Source of the DNA: Acidovorax soli
GTDB taxonomy: Bacteria > Pseudomonadota > Gammaproteobacteria > Burkholderiales > Burkholderiaceae_C
NCBI RefSeq assembly: GCF_014207955.1
Contig: NZ_JACHLK010000001.1
Span: forward strand, 868,001 to 932,000
Length of the DNA: 64,000 bases
Direction of reading: 5' to 3'
A program made the translations under genes and the position numbers. The notes beneath the pieces were generated by a model. It saw only the letters and a list, made by a program, of their open reading frames with translations, had not been told where the DNA came from and did no database searches. Shown one piece after another: positions 44,442 through 54,215 of this stretch (position 1 is its first letter; each line of letters opens with the position of its first letter).

Positions 44442-45823
44442 TGATGAAGGCCTGGGGCCGGCGCCTGCTGCGGGTGGCCGGCGGCGCCTCGCTCACGCGC
44501 CAGTTGCTGCTGTGGTCGCTCGGGGCCCTGGTCCTGGTCTGGGCCAGCTTTGTCTACCTGGGCTACCAGACCGGCATCCATGAGGCCGACGAACTCACCG
44601 ATGGCCACCTGGCCAGCGTGGCCGCGCTGCTGCTCAACCTGCGCGCCTCGGAGTCGGTGGCAGTGGAGAACACCACCCCGCGCGCGGCAATGCCCTGGCT
44701 CAAGGCGCACGACTACCAGCAGTCGCTGAGCGTGGTGCAGTGGGATGCCCAGGGCCGCCTGCTGGCGCACACGGGCAGCGCGCCGCTGCCGGCCTTCAGT
44801 GCCGCCGAGGGTTTTTCCAACCTGACCCTGGGCCCCCATGCCGTGGTGTGGCGCAGCTTTTCCCAATGGTCGGCTGACCGCGACCGCAAGGTGGTCGTGC
44901 TGCTGGAGCTCAATGAGCGCGACGATCTGGCCGAGGACATTGCCGAGCAGATGGTCGAACCCGGCCTGTGGCTGCTGCCCGTCGTGGCCCTGGCACTGGG
45001 CCTGGCGCTGTGGCGGGGCCTGCGCCCCCTGTACGAACTGTCGCGCGATGTGGCGGCGATTGATCCGGTCAGCGCCGAGCGCTTGAGCGCCCGCCGCGCC
45101 TGGAGCGAGTTCGAATCGGTGGTGGCATCGATCAACACCCTGCTGGAACGCCAGCAGGCCGCCATGGCACGCGAGCGCCGCCTGGCCAACGAAGTCGCGC
45201 ACGAGCTGCGCACGCCCCTGTCTTCGATCGCCCTGCAGGCCAGCGCGCTCGACAAGGGGCTGGACGCCGAGGCCCAGGCCCTGGCGGTGGCGCGCATCGG
45301 CCAGGACGCGCTGCGCGCCGGCCATGTGCTCAACCAGTTGCTGGCCCTGGCGCGTGCCAGCCGGGCCGAGCTGCACGAGGCCAAGGCGCCGCTGGACCTG
45401 GCGGCCATCGGCCGGGCGGTCTGCGCCGACTATGCCCAGGCCGCCTGGCAACGCGGCGACGAGATCGCGCTGGCCGGGCCCGAGCAGATGGCCATGGCGG
45501 GCCATGCCGTGCTGCTGGACCTGGCGCTGCGCAACCTGCTGGAAAACGCCCTCAAGCACACTTCGCAAGGCACGCACATCGCCGTGCAGATGGGATGGGC
45601 CGACGGTGGTGCGGCCTGGCTGCAGGTCTGCGACGACGGCGGGCGCGATGCGGGTGGCAACGCCCCGCCGGCACCGGTGGACAGCCTGCACCTGGGGCAT
45701 GAAATCGTGCGCCGCGTGGCCGAAGCCCATGGCGGCCGTTTCGGGGCGGCGGCGGCCCCCGCGCCGTTTACCACCTGCTACCGGCTGGAATTTCCTGCAA
45801 CCCCCTTGGCGGCGGCCGGGTAA
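44441..45823 (+). CDS. Sensor histidine kinase (QseC/TctE-like)
   Basis: A 460-residue membrane kinase with two membrane helices (about 22-42 and 174-192) around a periplasmic region. The H-box is [10 protein letters not shown] with H254. The N-box is NLLENALKH, the G1 box VCDDGGRD, and the later G boxes are shortened. ATP-binding domain ends near residue 455. It is co-transcribed with the response regulator. The input signal is not evident; divergence from a PAP2 gene hints at envelope control. Confidence 0.9.
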   Translation: MMKAWGRRLLRVAGGASLTRQLLLWSLGALVLVWASFVYLGYQTGIHEADELTDGHLASVAALLLNLRASESVAVENTTPRAAMPWLKAHDYQQSLSVVQWDAQGRLLAHTGSAPLPAFSAAEGFSNLTLGPHAVVWRSFSQWSADRDRKVVVLLELNERDDLAEDIAEQMVEPGLWLLPVVALALGLALWRGLRPLYELSRDVAAIDPVSAERLSARRAWSEFESVVASINTLLERQQAAMARERRLANEVAHELRTPLSSIALQASALDKGLDAEAQALAVARIGQDALRAGHVLNQLLALARASRAELHEAKAPLDLAAIGRAVCADYAQAAWQRGDEIALAGPEQMAMAGHAVLLDLALRNLLENALKHTSQGTHIAVQMGWADGGAAWLQVCDDGGRDAGGNAPPAPVDSLHLGHEIVRRVAEAHGGRFGAAAAPAPFTTCYRLEFPATPLAAAG

Positions 45824-45830
45824 AATCACG

Positions 45831-45848
45831 GGTTACCAAGCGGTTACC
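45831..45848 (+). repeat. Tandem GGTTACC pair before fba
   Basis: Two GGTTACC copies begin 11 bases apart (45831 and 45842), about one helical turn, between the histidine kinase stop and fba. Spacing suggests a protein-binding site. I know no regulator for it. Confidence 0.3.
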
Positions 45849-45912
45849 GACCGCGCTGCGCCTGCCTGCGGGCGCCCGGCACCCCATCAACCCCTGTACG
45901 GACCTCACGACC

Positions 45913-46977
45913 ATGCCCCTCGTCTCGATGCGCGAACTGCTCGACCACGCCGCAGCCAACAGCTACGGCATCCCTGCCTTCAACGTCAACAACCTGGAAC
46001 AGGTCCAGGCCGTGATGGCGGCTGCCGACGAGGTGGGCGCACCAGTGATCCTGCAGGCCAGCGCCGGCGCGCGCAAGTACGCTGGCGAGCCCTTCATCAA
46101 GCACCTGATCCAGGCCGCCGTCGAGGCCTTCCCCCACATCCCGCTGGTGATGCACCAGGACCACGGCACTTCGCCCAAGGTCTGCTCGGGCGCCATCGAC
46201 CTGGGCTTCGGCTCGGTGATGATGGACGGCTCGCTGATGGAAGACGGCAAGACCCCCGCCTCCTTCGAGTACAACGTGGACGTGACGCGCAAGGTCGTGG
46301 AAATGGCGCACAAGGTCGGCGTCACCGTGGAGGGTGAGCTCGGCTGCCTGGGCAACCTGGAAACCGGTGAAGCCGGCGAGGAAGATGGCATCGGCGCAGA
46401 AGGCAAGCTGGACCACAGCCAGATGCTGACCGACCCCGAAGAGGCCGCCGTGTTCGTCAAGGCAACCCAGCTCGACGCCCTGGCCATCGCCATCGGCACC
46501 AGCCATGGCGCCTACAAGTTCAGCCGCAAGCCCACGGGCGACATCCTGGCGATCAGCCGCGTCAAGGAAATCCACCAGCGCATCCCCAACACCCATCTGG
46601 TGATGCACGGTTCCTCCTCGGTGCCGGCCGAACTGCTGGCCATCATCAACCAGTACGGCGGCAAGATGAAGGAAACCTACGGCGTGCCCGTCGAGGAGAT
46701 CCAGGAAGCCATCAAGTACGGCGTGCGCAAGATCAACATCGACACCGACATCCGCCTGGCCATGACCGGTGCGGTGCGCAAGTTCCTGGCCGAGAACCCC
46801 GACAAGTTCGACGCGCGCGAATGGCTCAAGCCCGCGCGCGAAGCCGCCAAGCAGGTCTGCAAGGCCCGCTACCTGGAATTCGGCTGCGAAGGCCAGGGCA
46901 GCAAGATCAAGGGCCTGAGCCTCAAGGACGTGGCCCAGCAATACGCCGCAGGCACGCTCGCACAAGTCGTTCACTGA
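45913..46977 (+). CDS. fba: Fructose-bisphosphate aldolase, class II
   Basis: A 354-residue zinc aldolase of glycolysis and the Calvin cycle. H81-D83-H84 in [10 protein letters not shown] provide the metal and catalytic sites; the segment [19 protein letters not shown] and HGSSSVP follow class IIB enzymes. The gene has its own upstream region and ends in a terminator at 46996. Confidence 0.96.
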   Translation: MPLVSMRELLDHAAANSYGIPAFNVNNLEQVQAVMAAADEVGAPVILQASAGARKYAGEPFIKHLIQAAVEAFPHIPLVMHQDHGTSPKVCSGAIDLGFGSVMMDGSLMEDGKTPASFEYNVDVTRKVVEMAHKVGVTVEGELGCLGNLETGEAGEEDGIGAEGKLDHSQMLTDPEEAAVFVKATQLDALAIAIGTSHGAYKFSRKPTGDILAISRVKEIHQRIPNTHLVMHGSSSVPAELLAIINQYGGKMKETYGVPVEEIQEAIKYGVRKINIDTDIRLAMTGAVRKFLAENPDKFDAREWLKPAREAAKQVCKARYLEFGCEGQGSKIKGLSLKDVAQQYAAGTLAQVVH

Positions 46978-46995
46978 GCAAGCGCCCCTCCCGCC

Positions 46996-47031
46996 AAAAG
47001 CCCGCCAGCCTTGCGCTGGCGGGCTTTTTTT
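46996..47031 (+). terminator. Rho-independent terminator of fba
   Basis: Stem AGCCCGCCAG / CTGGCGGGCT with a seven-base loop and a seven-base T-run, 18 bases after the fba stop. The A-run on its left side makes it potentially bidirectional. Confidence 0.85.
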
Positions 47032-47175
47032 GCGCCCGAAGTGTCTCCTTTGCGATGGGGAGCTGCCTCTACATCAGGCGAAAGCGACAGCCATCAAAGT
47101 TTCTTCATGTAAGCTCGCGGTCAGCAAGTAAGTAATTTCACTGACCTTACAACCGACCTTGAGCAAGGAGACGAC

Positions 47176-48291
47176 ATGCTGATTGGTGTGCCTGCAGAGT
47201 CCATGGCAGGAGAGACACGGGTTGCCGTGACCCCCGAGACGGTCAAGAAGCTCAAGGCCCAGGGCCATACCCTGCGCATTGAGGCCGGCGCCGGGGTGGC
47301 GGCCAGCGTCACCGATGCCGCCTACGAGGCTGCGGGCGCCGAGATCACCGATGCCGCTGGCGCCTGGGGCGCCGACCTGCTGCTCAAGGTGCGCTGCCCC
47401 TCCGAGGCCGAGACCCCGCGCCTGCGCGCAGGTGCCACGCTGGTCGGCATGCTCAACCCCTTCGACGCGGCCGGCCTGCAGCGCCTGGCCGCGGCCGGTG
47501 TCACCGCCTATGCGCTCGAAGCGGCACCGCGCACCACACGGGCCCAGAGCATGGACGTGCTGTCCTCCCAGGCCAACATCGCTGGCTACAAGGCCGTGAT
47601 GATCGCGGCCGACCGCTACCAGCGCTTCTTCCCCATGCTCATGACGGCCGCCGGCACCGTGAAGGCCGCGCGCGTGGTGATCCTGGGCGTGGGCGTGGCC
47701 GGCCTGCAGGCGATTGCCACGGCCAAGCGCCTGGGCGCCGTGATCGAGGCGTCGGACGTGCGTCCCAGCGTCAAGGAACAGGTCGAATCGCTGGGCGCCA
47801 AGTTCATCGACGTGCCCTACGAAACCCAGGAAGAAAAGGACGCCGCCGAAGGCGTGGGCGGCTATGCCCGGCCCATGCCGCAAAGCTGGCTGGACCGCCA
47901 GAAGGCCGAGGTGGCCAAGCGCGTGGCCCAGGCCGACGTGGTCATCACCACGGCGCTGATTCCTGGCCGCCCGGCGCCGGTGCTGGTGACCGAGGAGATG
48001 GTCCGGTCCATGAAGGCCGGCTCGGTCATCGTCGATCTTGCCGCCCCGCAGGGTGGCAACTGCCCGCTCACGGAGCCCGGCCAGACCGTGGTCAAGCACG
48101 GCGTGACCCTGGTGGGCGAGACCAACCTGCCGGCCCTGGTGGCGGCCGATGCCTCCTCGCTCTATGCACGCAACGTGCTCGACTTCCTCAAGCTCATCGT
48201 CAACAAGGAAGGCGCCCTGCACATGGACCTGCAGGACGACATCGTGGCGGCCTGCCTGATGGCCCACGAAGGCACGGTGAAGCGCGCATGA
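47176..48291 (+). CDS. pntAA: NAD(P) transhydrogenase subunit alpha, part 1 (PntAA)
   Basis: A 371-residue cytosolic NAD(H)-binding domain of the proton-pumping transhydrogenase. The starting MLIGVPAESMAGETRVAVTP, the Rossmann site VVILGVGVAGLQAIATA and RPAPVLVTEEMVRSMKAGS are typical. It works with membrane parts PntAB and PntB to make NADPH. A strong AAGGAG site precedes it. Unusually, two other genes lie between it and pntAB. Its stop overlaps the next start (ATGA). Confidence 0.95.
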   Translation: MLIGVPAESMAGETRVAVTPETVKKLKAQGHTLRIEAGAGVAASVTDAAYEAAGAEITDAAGAWGADLLLKVRCPSEAETPRLRAGATLVGMLNPFDAAGLQRLAAAGVTAYALEAAPRTTRAQSMDVLSSQANIAGYKAVMIAADRYQRFFPMLMTAAGTVKAARVVILGVGVAGLQAIATAKRLGAVIEASDVRPSVKEQVESLGAKFIDVPYETQEEKDAAEGVGGYARPMPQSWLDRQKAEVAKRVAQADVVITTALIPGRPAPVLVTEEMVRSMKAGSVIVDLAAPQGGNCPLTEPGQTVVKHGVTLVGETNLPALVAADASSLYARNVLDFLKLIVNKEGALHMDLQDDIVAACLMAHEGTVKRA

Positions 48292-49001
48292 GGCCGCTGC
48301 TGCCCCGCCTGCTGGCCGCTGCGGCGACCCTGGCGGTTCTCTCCGCCTGTGCCCCCATGCCTGCCGGCCCGGCCGAGTTCAGCGCCGGGCGCACGCGTGT
48401 GGTGCTGCCGTCCCCCGCCTGGGAAGACCTGGGCAGTTTCAGCGAAACCCTGTCGGCGCTGCCGCCACCGGCCAGTGTGCCCCTGCAGACGCGTGCCACG
48501 GTGCTGCGCGGCGCGCGCAATGAAGTGCTGGCGGTGCTGCTGGTGCAGTCCCACCAGCGCAGCGATCCGCGCGAGCGCACGCTGTGGACGGCCTCCTGCC
48601 CGGAAGAGCAGGGCCTGTGGGTCCGGGACGCCGCCGCGGGCAGCCCCCTGCGCGTGGACTGCCTGCGCTTCAAGCGCTGGGCCCACACCAGCGACCGCTT
48701 CCTGGACAAGGCCCACCCCGGCCTGGTGCGCTGGGTGCAGGAGCGTGGCGTGGCGCTCGCGCAGCCGCATTCGCACCTGAATTACCGCTATGCCACTGAG
48801 GGCGGTGCCTCCATCGAGGTGGATGCCCTGGTGGACCTGCGCCTCCTGAAGCTTCCTGCTGGCAACACGGCCGACTACCTGCGCGTCGGTATGGCGGCCG
48901 AGGACTGGAGCCAGCGGATGGCCCGGGCCGCGCGCGTGAGTGTCGGCATGGTGGATGGATTCCTGGCCGTGCCGCCGTTCCCCGCCGCACTGCCGCAATA
49001 A
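48288..49001 (+). CDS. Uncharacterised lipoprotein within the transhydrogenase operon
   Basis: A 237-residue predicted lipoprotein (lipobox VLSAC, C21). The rest has no domain I recognise; the middle has CPEEQGLWVRDAAAGSPLR and a cysteine pair at about positions 105 and 125. It is translationally coupled to pntAA and followed after 34 bases by another unfamiliar gene. Function unknown. Confidence 0.65.
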   Translation: MRPLLPRLLAAAATLAVLSACAPMPAGPAEFSAGRTRVVLPSPAWEDLGSFSETLSALPPPASVPLQTRATVLRGARNEVLAVLLVQSHQRSDPRERTLWTASCPEEQGLWVRDAAAGSPLRVDCLRFKRWAHTSDRFLDKAHPGLVRWVQERGVALAQPHSHLNYRYATEGGASIEVDALVDLRLLKLPAGNTADYLRVGMAAEDWSQRMARAARVSVGMVDGFLAVPPFPAALPQ

Positions 49002-49035
49002 ACGCACAACAACACCGCCAAGGGAGGCACGGAAC

Positions 49036-49581
49036 ATGGGGATCATTTTGCAAATCCTGGGCCTGGTCATCACCTTCACCATGGCCATGGAGGCCCTGCG
49101 GCGCTTTGGCATCGATGTGGGCTGGCTCAACCCGCTGACCTTCTTCCACCGGCGCGCCTGGAAGAAAAAAGTCACGACGCCACCGCTGTACGCGCTTGAC
49201 CATCCGGTGGACGTGGTCGCCGTGCTGGCCCTGGCCACGGTGCAGACCACGGGGGCCATCACCGTGCAGCAAAAGACCGGGGTGCAGGCGCTGCTGCAGG
49301 AACACCTGGCGCTGACCGAAGGCGATGCCGGCAGCCTCTGGGTGGCCAGCGCCCACATGCTGCGCAACCGCGCCCTGGCGCTCAGCGAGCTGCCCGAGGT
49401 GCTCGCGCGCAGTGCCGACAAGTTCACCGATTACCACGTGCAAACGCTCAAGACCGTGATGCGATCGGCAGCTCTGATCGAGCCGCCCATCAACGCGGCC
49501 CAGCAACAGCTGATCGACGCTGTGGATGCCTATTTCGCCAAGAAGAACGCCGCCAAAGGCCCCTGGTCGGCCGCAAGCTAA
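49036..49581 (+). CDS. Uncharacterised membrane-anchored protein within the transhydrogenase operon
   Basis: A 181-residue protein with one N-terminal hydrophobic helix (GIILQILGLVITFTMAMEAL) and a soluble helical part. No family recognised. It lies between pntAA and pntAB in a tight same-strand run, so co-expression with the transhydrogenase is likely. It could be an assembly or regulatory partner (inference). Confidence 0.6.
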   Translation: MGIILQILGLVITFTMAMEALRRFGIDVGWLNPLTFFHRRAWKKKVTTPPLYALDHPVDVVAVLALATVQTTGAITVQQKTGVQALLQEHLALTEGDAGSLWVASAHMLRNRALALSELPEVLARSADKFTDYHVQTLKTVMRSAALIEPPINAAQQQLIDAVDAYFAKKNAAKGPWSAAS

Positions 49582-49611
49582 CGCCCATTGATTGAAGAAG
49601 GACACATTTCC

Positions 49612-49938
49612 ATGGATGCCGTCTCTCCCACCCTCATCAACCTCATCATCTTCGTGCTGGCCATCTATGTGGGCTACCACGTGGTCTGGACGGTGACCCC
49701 CGCACTGCACACGCCGCTGATGGCGGTGACCAACGCGATTTCCGCCATCGTCATCGTGGGGGCCATGCTGGCTGCCGCGTTGACCGAGACCACCCTGGGC
49801 AAGAGCATGGGCGCAGTGGCCGTGGCGCTGGCCGCGGTCAACGTGTTCGGCGGCTTCCTCGTGACGCGCCGCATGCTCGAGATGTTCAAGAAGAAGGACA
49901 AGAAGGCGGCGCCCAAGGCCGAAGGAGGCCAGGCATGA
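49612..49938 (+). CDS. pntAB: NAD(P) transhydrogenase subunit alpha, part 2 (PntAB)
   Basis: A 108-residue membrane subunit with three or four hydrophobic helices (LIIFVLAIYVGYHVVW, ISAIVIVGAMLAAALTET, VNVFGGFLVTRRML). It supplies part of the proton channel. The C-terminal tail is lysine-rich (KKKDKKAAPKAEGG). Start at 49612; the stop overlaps the pntB ATG by four bases. Confidence 0.95.
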   Translation: MDAVSPTLINLIIFVLAIYVGYHVVWTVTPALHTPLMAVTNAISAIVIVGAMLAAALTETTLGKSMGAVAVALAAVNVFGGFLVTRRMLEMFKKKDKKAAPKAEGGQA

Positions 49939-51359
49939 GCATGAACCTCGTCACGCTGCTGTACCTGGTGGCCAGCGTCTGCTTCATCCAGGCGCTCAAG
50001 GGGCTCTCGCACCCCACGACATCGATCCGCGGCAACATCTTCGGCATGACGGGCATGGCGATTGCCGTGCTCACCACGGCGGCGCTCATCGTCGAGCTCT
50101 CGGGCGGCAAGGCACAGGGCATGGTCTATGTGCTGGGTGCCCTGGTGGTCGGCGGTGCGGCCGGCGCCATCATGGCCAACCGGGTCGAGATGACCAAGAT
50201 GCCCGAGCTCGTGGCCTTCATGCACAGCATGATCGGCCTGGCCGCCGTGTGCATCGCCGTGGCCGTGGTGGCCGAGCCCTGGGCTTTTGCCATCGTGCCC
50301 AAGGATGCCCCCATCCCCGGCGGCAACCGCATCGAGCTGGCGCTCGGCGCCTTCATCGGTGCGGTGACCTTCAGCGGCTCGGTGATCGCCTTTGGCAAGC
50401 TCTCGGGCAAGTACAAGTTCCGCCTGTTCCAGGGCGCGCCCGTGCAGTTCGCAGGCCAGCACAAGCTCAACCTGGTGCTGGGCCTGGCCGTGCTGTTCTT
50501 CTGCTTCGGCTTCTGGCACTCGCAAAGCTGGATCGACATCGTGCTGGTGATCGCGCTGGGCTTCATCCTCGGCGTGCTCATCATCATCCCCATCGGCGGT
50601 GCCGACATGCCGGTGGTGGTCTCCATGCTCAACAGCTACTCGGGCTGGGCGGCCGCAGGCATCGGCTTTTCGCTGAACAACTCGATGCTGATCATCGCCG
50701 GCTCGCTGGTGGGCAGCTCGGGCGCGATCCTGAGCTACATCATGTGCAAGGCCATGAACCGCTCGTTCTTCAACGTGATCCTGGGCGGCTTCGGCGGCGA
50801 TGCCACCAGCGCCGCCTCGGGCGCCAAGGAGCAGCGCCCGGTCAAGAGCGGCAGCTCGGACGACGCGGCCTTCGTGCTGGGCAATGCCGAGACCGTGGTC
50901 ATCGTGCCCGGCTACGGCCTGGCCGTGGCGCGTGCCCAGCATGCCGTCAAGGAACTGGCGGCCAAGCTCACCGAGAAGGGCGTGACCGTGAAGTACGCCA
51001 TCCACCCGGTGGCGGGGCGCATGCCCGGCCACATGAACGTGCTGCTGGCCGAGGCCGAGGTGCCCTACGACCAGGTGTTCGAGATGGAAGACATCAACGG
51101 CGAGTTCGGCCAGGCCGACGTGGCCATCATCCTGGGTGCCAACGACGTGGTGAACCCCGCCGCGCACACCAAGGGCAGCCCGATCTACGGCATGCCCATC
51201 CTGGAGGCCTACAAGGCCAAGACCGTGATCGTCAACAAGCGCTCCATGGCGGCGGGCTACGCCGGCCTGGACAACGAGCTGTTCTACATGGACAAGACCA
51301 TGATGGTTTTCGGCGATGCCAAGAAGGTCGTCGAGGACATCGGCAAGGCCATCGAGTAG
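49935..51359 (+). CDS. pntB: NAD(P) transhydrogenase subunit beta (PntB)
   Basis: A 474-residue subunit: about eight or nine membrane helices (residues 1-270) and the C-terminal NADP(H)-binding domain with VIVPGYGLAVARAQHAV and GANDVVNPAAHT. Couples hydride transfer from NADH to NADP+ to proton flow. Last gene of the pnt operon; 156 bases separate it from the acyl-CoA ligase. Confidence 0.96.
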   Translation: MSMNLVTLLYLVASVCFIQALKGLSHPTTSIRGNIFGMTGMAIAVLTTAALIVELSGGKAQGMVYVLGALVVGGAAGAIMANRVEMTKMPELVAFMHSMIGLAAVCIAVAVVAEPWAFAIVPKDAPIPGGNRIELALGAFIGAVTFSGSVIAFGKLSGKYKFRLFQGAPVQFAGQHKLNLVLGLAVLFFCFGFWHSQSWIDIVLVIALGFILGVLIIIPIGGADMPVVVSMLNSYSGWAAAGIGFSLNNSMLIIAGSLVGSSGAILSYIMCKAMNRSFFNVILGGFGGDATSAASGAKEQRPVKSGSSDDAAFVLGNAETVVIVPGYGLAVARAQHAVKELAAKLTEKGVTVKYAIHPVAGRMPGHMNVLLAEAEVPYDQVFEMEDINGEFGQADVAIILGANDVVNPAAHTKGSPIYGMPILEAYKAKTVIVNKRSMAAGYAGLDNELFYMDKTMMVFGDAKKVVEDIGKAIE

Positions 51360-51515
51360 GCCCGCCGAACAGGCCATTTCCCACGGCGAAAGACCCTTCG
51401 GGCGCTACGGCGAAAAGCCCTGTCGCCTAGGGGAAACTAAGCACCCACGGAGCCACCACCGGCAGGGACAATGCCGGGGTTCCATCGCAATCAGAAGTTT
51501 GGAGAGACACGTACC

Positions 51516-53195
51516 ATGACCGACCGTCCCTGGCTGGCCGCCTATCCGCAAGGTGTTCCCGCAGATATCGATACCTCGCAGTACCCCTCGCTGGTGGCGC
51601 TGATGGACGAGGCGTTCAGCAAGTACGCCAGCCGCGTGGCCTACAGCTTCATGGGCAAGGACGTGAGCTACGGCCAGACCGATTCGCTGAGCGCTGCCTT
51701 CGCCGCCTACCTGCAGGGCCTGGGCCTGGTCAAGGGCGACCGCGTGGCCATCATGATGCCCAACGTGCCGCAGTACCCCGTGGCCGTGGCCGGCATCCTG
51801 CGCGCCGGCTTCGTCGTGGTCAACGTGAACCCGCTGTACACCCCGCGCGAACTCGAGCACCAGCTCAAGGACTCGGGCGCCAAGGCCATCGTCATCATCG
51901 AGAACTTCGCCACCACGCTGCAGCAGTGCATCGCCAACACGCCCGTCAAGCACGTGGTGCTGGCCGCCATGGGCGACCAGCTGGGCTTGCTCAAGGGCAC
52001 GCTGGTGAACTACGTGGTGCGCAACGTCAAGAAGATGGTGCCCGCCTACGACCTGCCCGGCGCCGTGCGCTTCAACGACGCGATCGCCCGCGGCACGCGC
52101 GGCAGCTTCAAGAAGCCCGACATCCGCCCCGATGACATCGCCCTGCTGCAGTACACCGGCGGCACCACCGGCGTGAGCAAGGGGGCGGTGCTGCTGCACC
52201 GCAATGTGCTCGCCAACGTGCTGCAGTCGGAGGCCTGGAACGCGCCCGTGATGGCCAAGGTGCCTGCCGGCGAGCAGCCCACCAGCGTCTGCGCGCTGCC
52301 GCTGTACCACATCTTCGCGTTCACCGTGAACATGATGCTGTCCATGCGCACGGGCGGCAAGACCATCCTGATCCCGAACCCGCGCGACCTGCCCGCGGTG
52401 CTCAAGGAGCTGTCCAAGCACACCTTCCACAGCTTCCCGGCCGTGAACACGCTGTTCAATGGACTGGCCAACCACCCCGACTTCAACACCGTCAACTGGA
52501 AGAACCTCAAGGTCTCGGTGGGTGGCGGCATGGCCGTGCAGGGCGCCGTGGCCAAGCTCTGGCTGGAGAAGACCGGCTGCCCCATCTGCGAAGGCTATGG
52601 CCTGTCGGAGACCAGCCCCTCGGCCAGCTGCAACCCCGTGACGGCCAAGGAATACACCGGCACCATCGGTGTGCCGATTCCCGGCACGACGATGAAGCTG
52701 CTGGACGACGAAGGCCACGAGGTCACCACCTTGGGCCAGCCGGGCGAGATCGCGATCAAGGGCCCGCAGGTCATGGCTGGCTACTGGCAGCGCCCCGACG
52801 AGACCGCCAAGGTCATGACCGAGGACGGCTACTTCAAGTCCGGCGACATCGGCATCATGGACGAGCGCGGCTTCTTCAAGATCGTGGACCGCAAGAAGGA
52901 CATGGTGCTGGTCAGCGGCTTCAACGTCTACCCCAACGAGGTCGAGGAAGTGGTTGCCAACTGCCCTGGCGTGCTCGAATGCGCGGTGGTCGGCGTGCCC
53001 GACGAGAAGACTGGCGAGGCCGTCAAGCTGGTCATCGTGAAGAAGGACCCGGCCCTCACCGAAGCCCAGGTCAAGGAGTTCTGCAAGGCCAACCTCACTG
53101 GCTACAAGCAGCCGCGCGTGATCGAGTTCCGCACCGAGCTGCCCAAGACCCCGGTGGGCAAGATCCTGCGCCGCGAACTGCGCGACAAGAAGTAA
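51516..53195 (+). CDS. fadD: Long-chain fatty-acid-CoA ligase (FadD type)
   Basis: A 559-residue ANL-superfamily enzyme that activates fatty acids to acyl-CoA. The phosphate loop YTGGTTGVSKGAV, the motif EGYGLSETSP and GDIGIMDERGFFKIVDRKKD are present, plus catalytic lysine in PKTPVGKILRREL. Start at 51516 gives MTDRPWLAAYPQGVPADI, like E. coli FadD. Substrate chain length is inferred from similarity only. Confidence 0.93.
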   Translation: MTDRPWLAAYPQGVPADIDTSQYPSLVALMDEAFSKYASRVAYSFMGKDVSYGQTDSLSAAFAAYLQGLGLVKGDRVAIMMPNVPQYPVAVAGILRAGFVVVNVNPLYTPRELEHQLKDSGAKAIVIIENFATTLQQCIANTPVKHVVLAAMGDQLGLLKGTLVNYVVRNVKKMVPAYDLPGAVRFNDAIARGTRGSFKKPDIRPDDIALLQYTGGTTGVSKGAVLLHRNVLANVLQSEAWNAPVMAKVPAGEQPTSVCALPLYHIFAFTVNMMLSMRTGGKTILIPNPRDLPAVLKELSKHTFHSFPAVNTLFNGLANHPDFNTVNWKNLKVSVGGGMAVQGAVAKLWLEKTGCPICEGYGLSETSPSASCNPVTAKEYTGTIGVPIPGTTMKLLDDEGHEVTTLGQPGEIAIKGPQVMAGYWQRPDETAKVMTEDGYFKSGDIGIMDERGFFKIVDRKKDMVLVSGFNVYPNEVEEVVANCPGVLECAVVGVPDEKTGEAVKLVIVKKDPALTEAQVKEFCKANLTGYKQPRVIEFRTELPKTPVGKILRRELRDKK

Positions 53196-53279
53196 ACGAC
53201 AGGCAAACAAGCGGGGGCGGCGGGCGCGCAGGGCTGGAATAATCCCGGCCATGCGTGCCACGTCTTTCCACCCCGTTCC

Positions 53280-54023
53280 ATGACCACCGCCATCCTCAGC
53301 GCTCTGCCCGAAGAGCAGGCCAGCCTCATTGCCCGGCTCGAGCGCGCCCAGCGCCTCACCCATGCGGGCCGCTCTTTCTGGAAAGGCGAGCTGTGCGCTC
53401 GCCCCGTGCTGCTGGCGCTTTCGGGCATTGGCAAGGTGGCGGCTGCCACCACGGCCACGGCGCTCATCGAGCATTTCGGTGTGGCACGCATCGTGTTCAC
53501 CGGCGTGGCCGGGGGTCTGGGCGAGGGCGTCGGCGTGGGCGACGTCGTGGTGGCAGAGAGCTTTCTGCAGCACGACATGGACGCTTCCCCCCTGTTCCCG
53601 CGCTGGGAGGTGCCCGGCTATGCGCGCACGCGTTTCGACTGCGACGCGCGCCTGTCTGCCCTGCTGCAGGACGCGGCCCGCCACTGCCTGTCCGGCGCGG
53701 ACCGGCTGCCCGAACTGGAGGACGGCGTCCACCGCGTGCACCAGGGCCTCGTGGCCAGCGGCGACCGTTTCGTATCAGGCGCTCAGGAGGCCCTGCGACT
53801 GCGCGAGTCCCTCGGTGCAGCCGGCCACGCCGTGCTGGCCGTCGAAATGGAAGGCGCCGCGGTGGCCCAGGTCTGCCTGGACTACAGCGTCCCCTTCGCC
53901 GCCATCCGCACCATCTCCGACCGCGCCGACGACACCGCCCACGTCGACTTCCCCGTCTTCATCCAGACCGTCGCCAGCCGCTACGCCGAGCACATGGTGC
54001 TAGCCCTGATGCGAGCGCTGTGA
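53280..54023 (+). CDS. mtnN: 5'-methylthioadenosine/S-adenosylhomocysteine nucleosidase
   Basis: A 247-residue purine-nucleoside hydrolase. Catalytic/binding residues expected in the family are E12 (LPEEQASL), E in VEMEGAAVAQV and the catalytic D in ISDRADD. It recycles the by-products of AdoMet-dependent reactions and polyamine synthesis, and so relates functionally to speD at 31 kb. Longer insertion near residues 120-145 than the minimal MTAN. Confidence 0.9.
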   Translation: MTTAILSALPEEQASLIARLERAQRLTHAGRSFWKGELCARPVLLALSGIGKVAAATTATALIEHFGVARIVFTGVAGGLGEGVGVGDVVVAESFLQHDMDASPLFPRWEVPGYARTRFDCDARLSALLQDAARHCLSGADRLPELEDGVHRVHQGLVASGDRFVSGAQEALRLRESLGAAGHAVLAVEMEGAAVAQVCLDYSVPFAAIRTISDRADDTAHVDFPVFIQTVASRYAEHMVLALMRAL

Positions 54024-54130
54024 CCCTTCAGCACAAGGGCTCACGGTTCCATGAGTAGCTACATGGCGCAGGCGTTTCGAAAAACCCCGCCCTATTGCAC
54101 GAAGGCGCGAAGCGCCTGACGTGCACCTAC

Positions 54131-54215
54131 CAGCGCCACCGTGGATCCGGCTTTGCCGGTCCAGGGGTGGCGTCCCCCCTCAGGGGGGAAGGCGCGCAGC
54201 GCCACAGGGGGGAGC
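54131..54215 (-). repeat. Stop-codon-proximal intergenic repeat, copy C (inverted)
   Basis: Read on the minus strand it begins right after the corA stop: CCCCCTGTGGCGCTGCGCGC, then GGGGGGACGCC, then CCGGCAAAGCCGG and CCACGGTGGCGCTGG. Same order of modules as copy A. The upstream bases to 54024 hold nothing I recognise. Confidence 0.6.

Noticed and set aside
51405..53741. Very long open frame on the minus strand opposite the acyl-CoA ligase and nucleosidase
   Set aside because: Its composition is dominated by His, Gln, Arg and Gly, as expected for the antisense of GC-rich genes, and two clear enzymes are encoded opposite.
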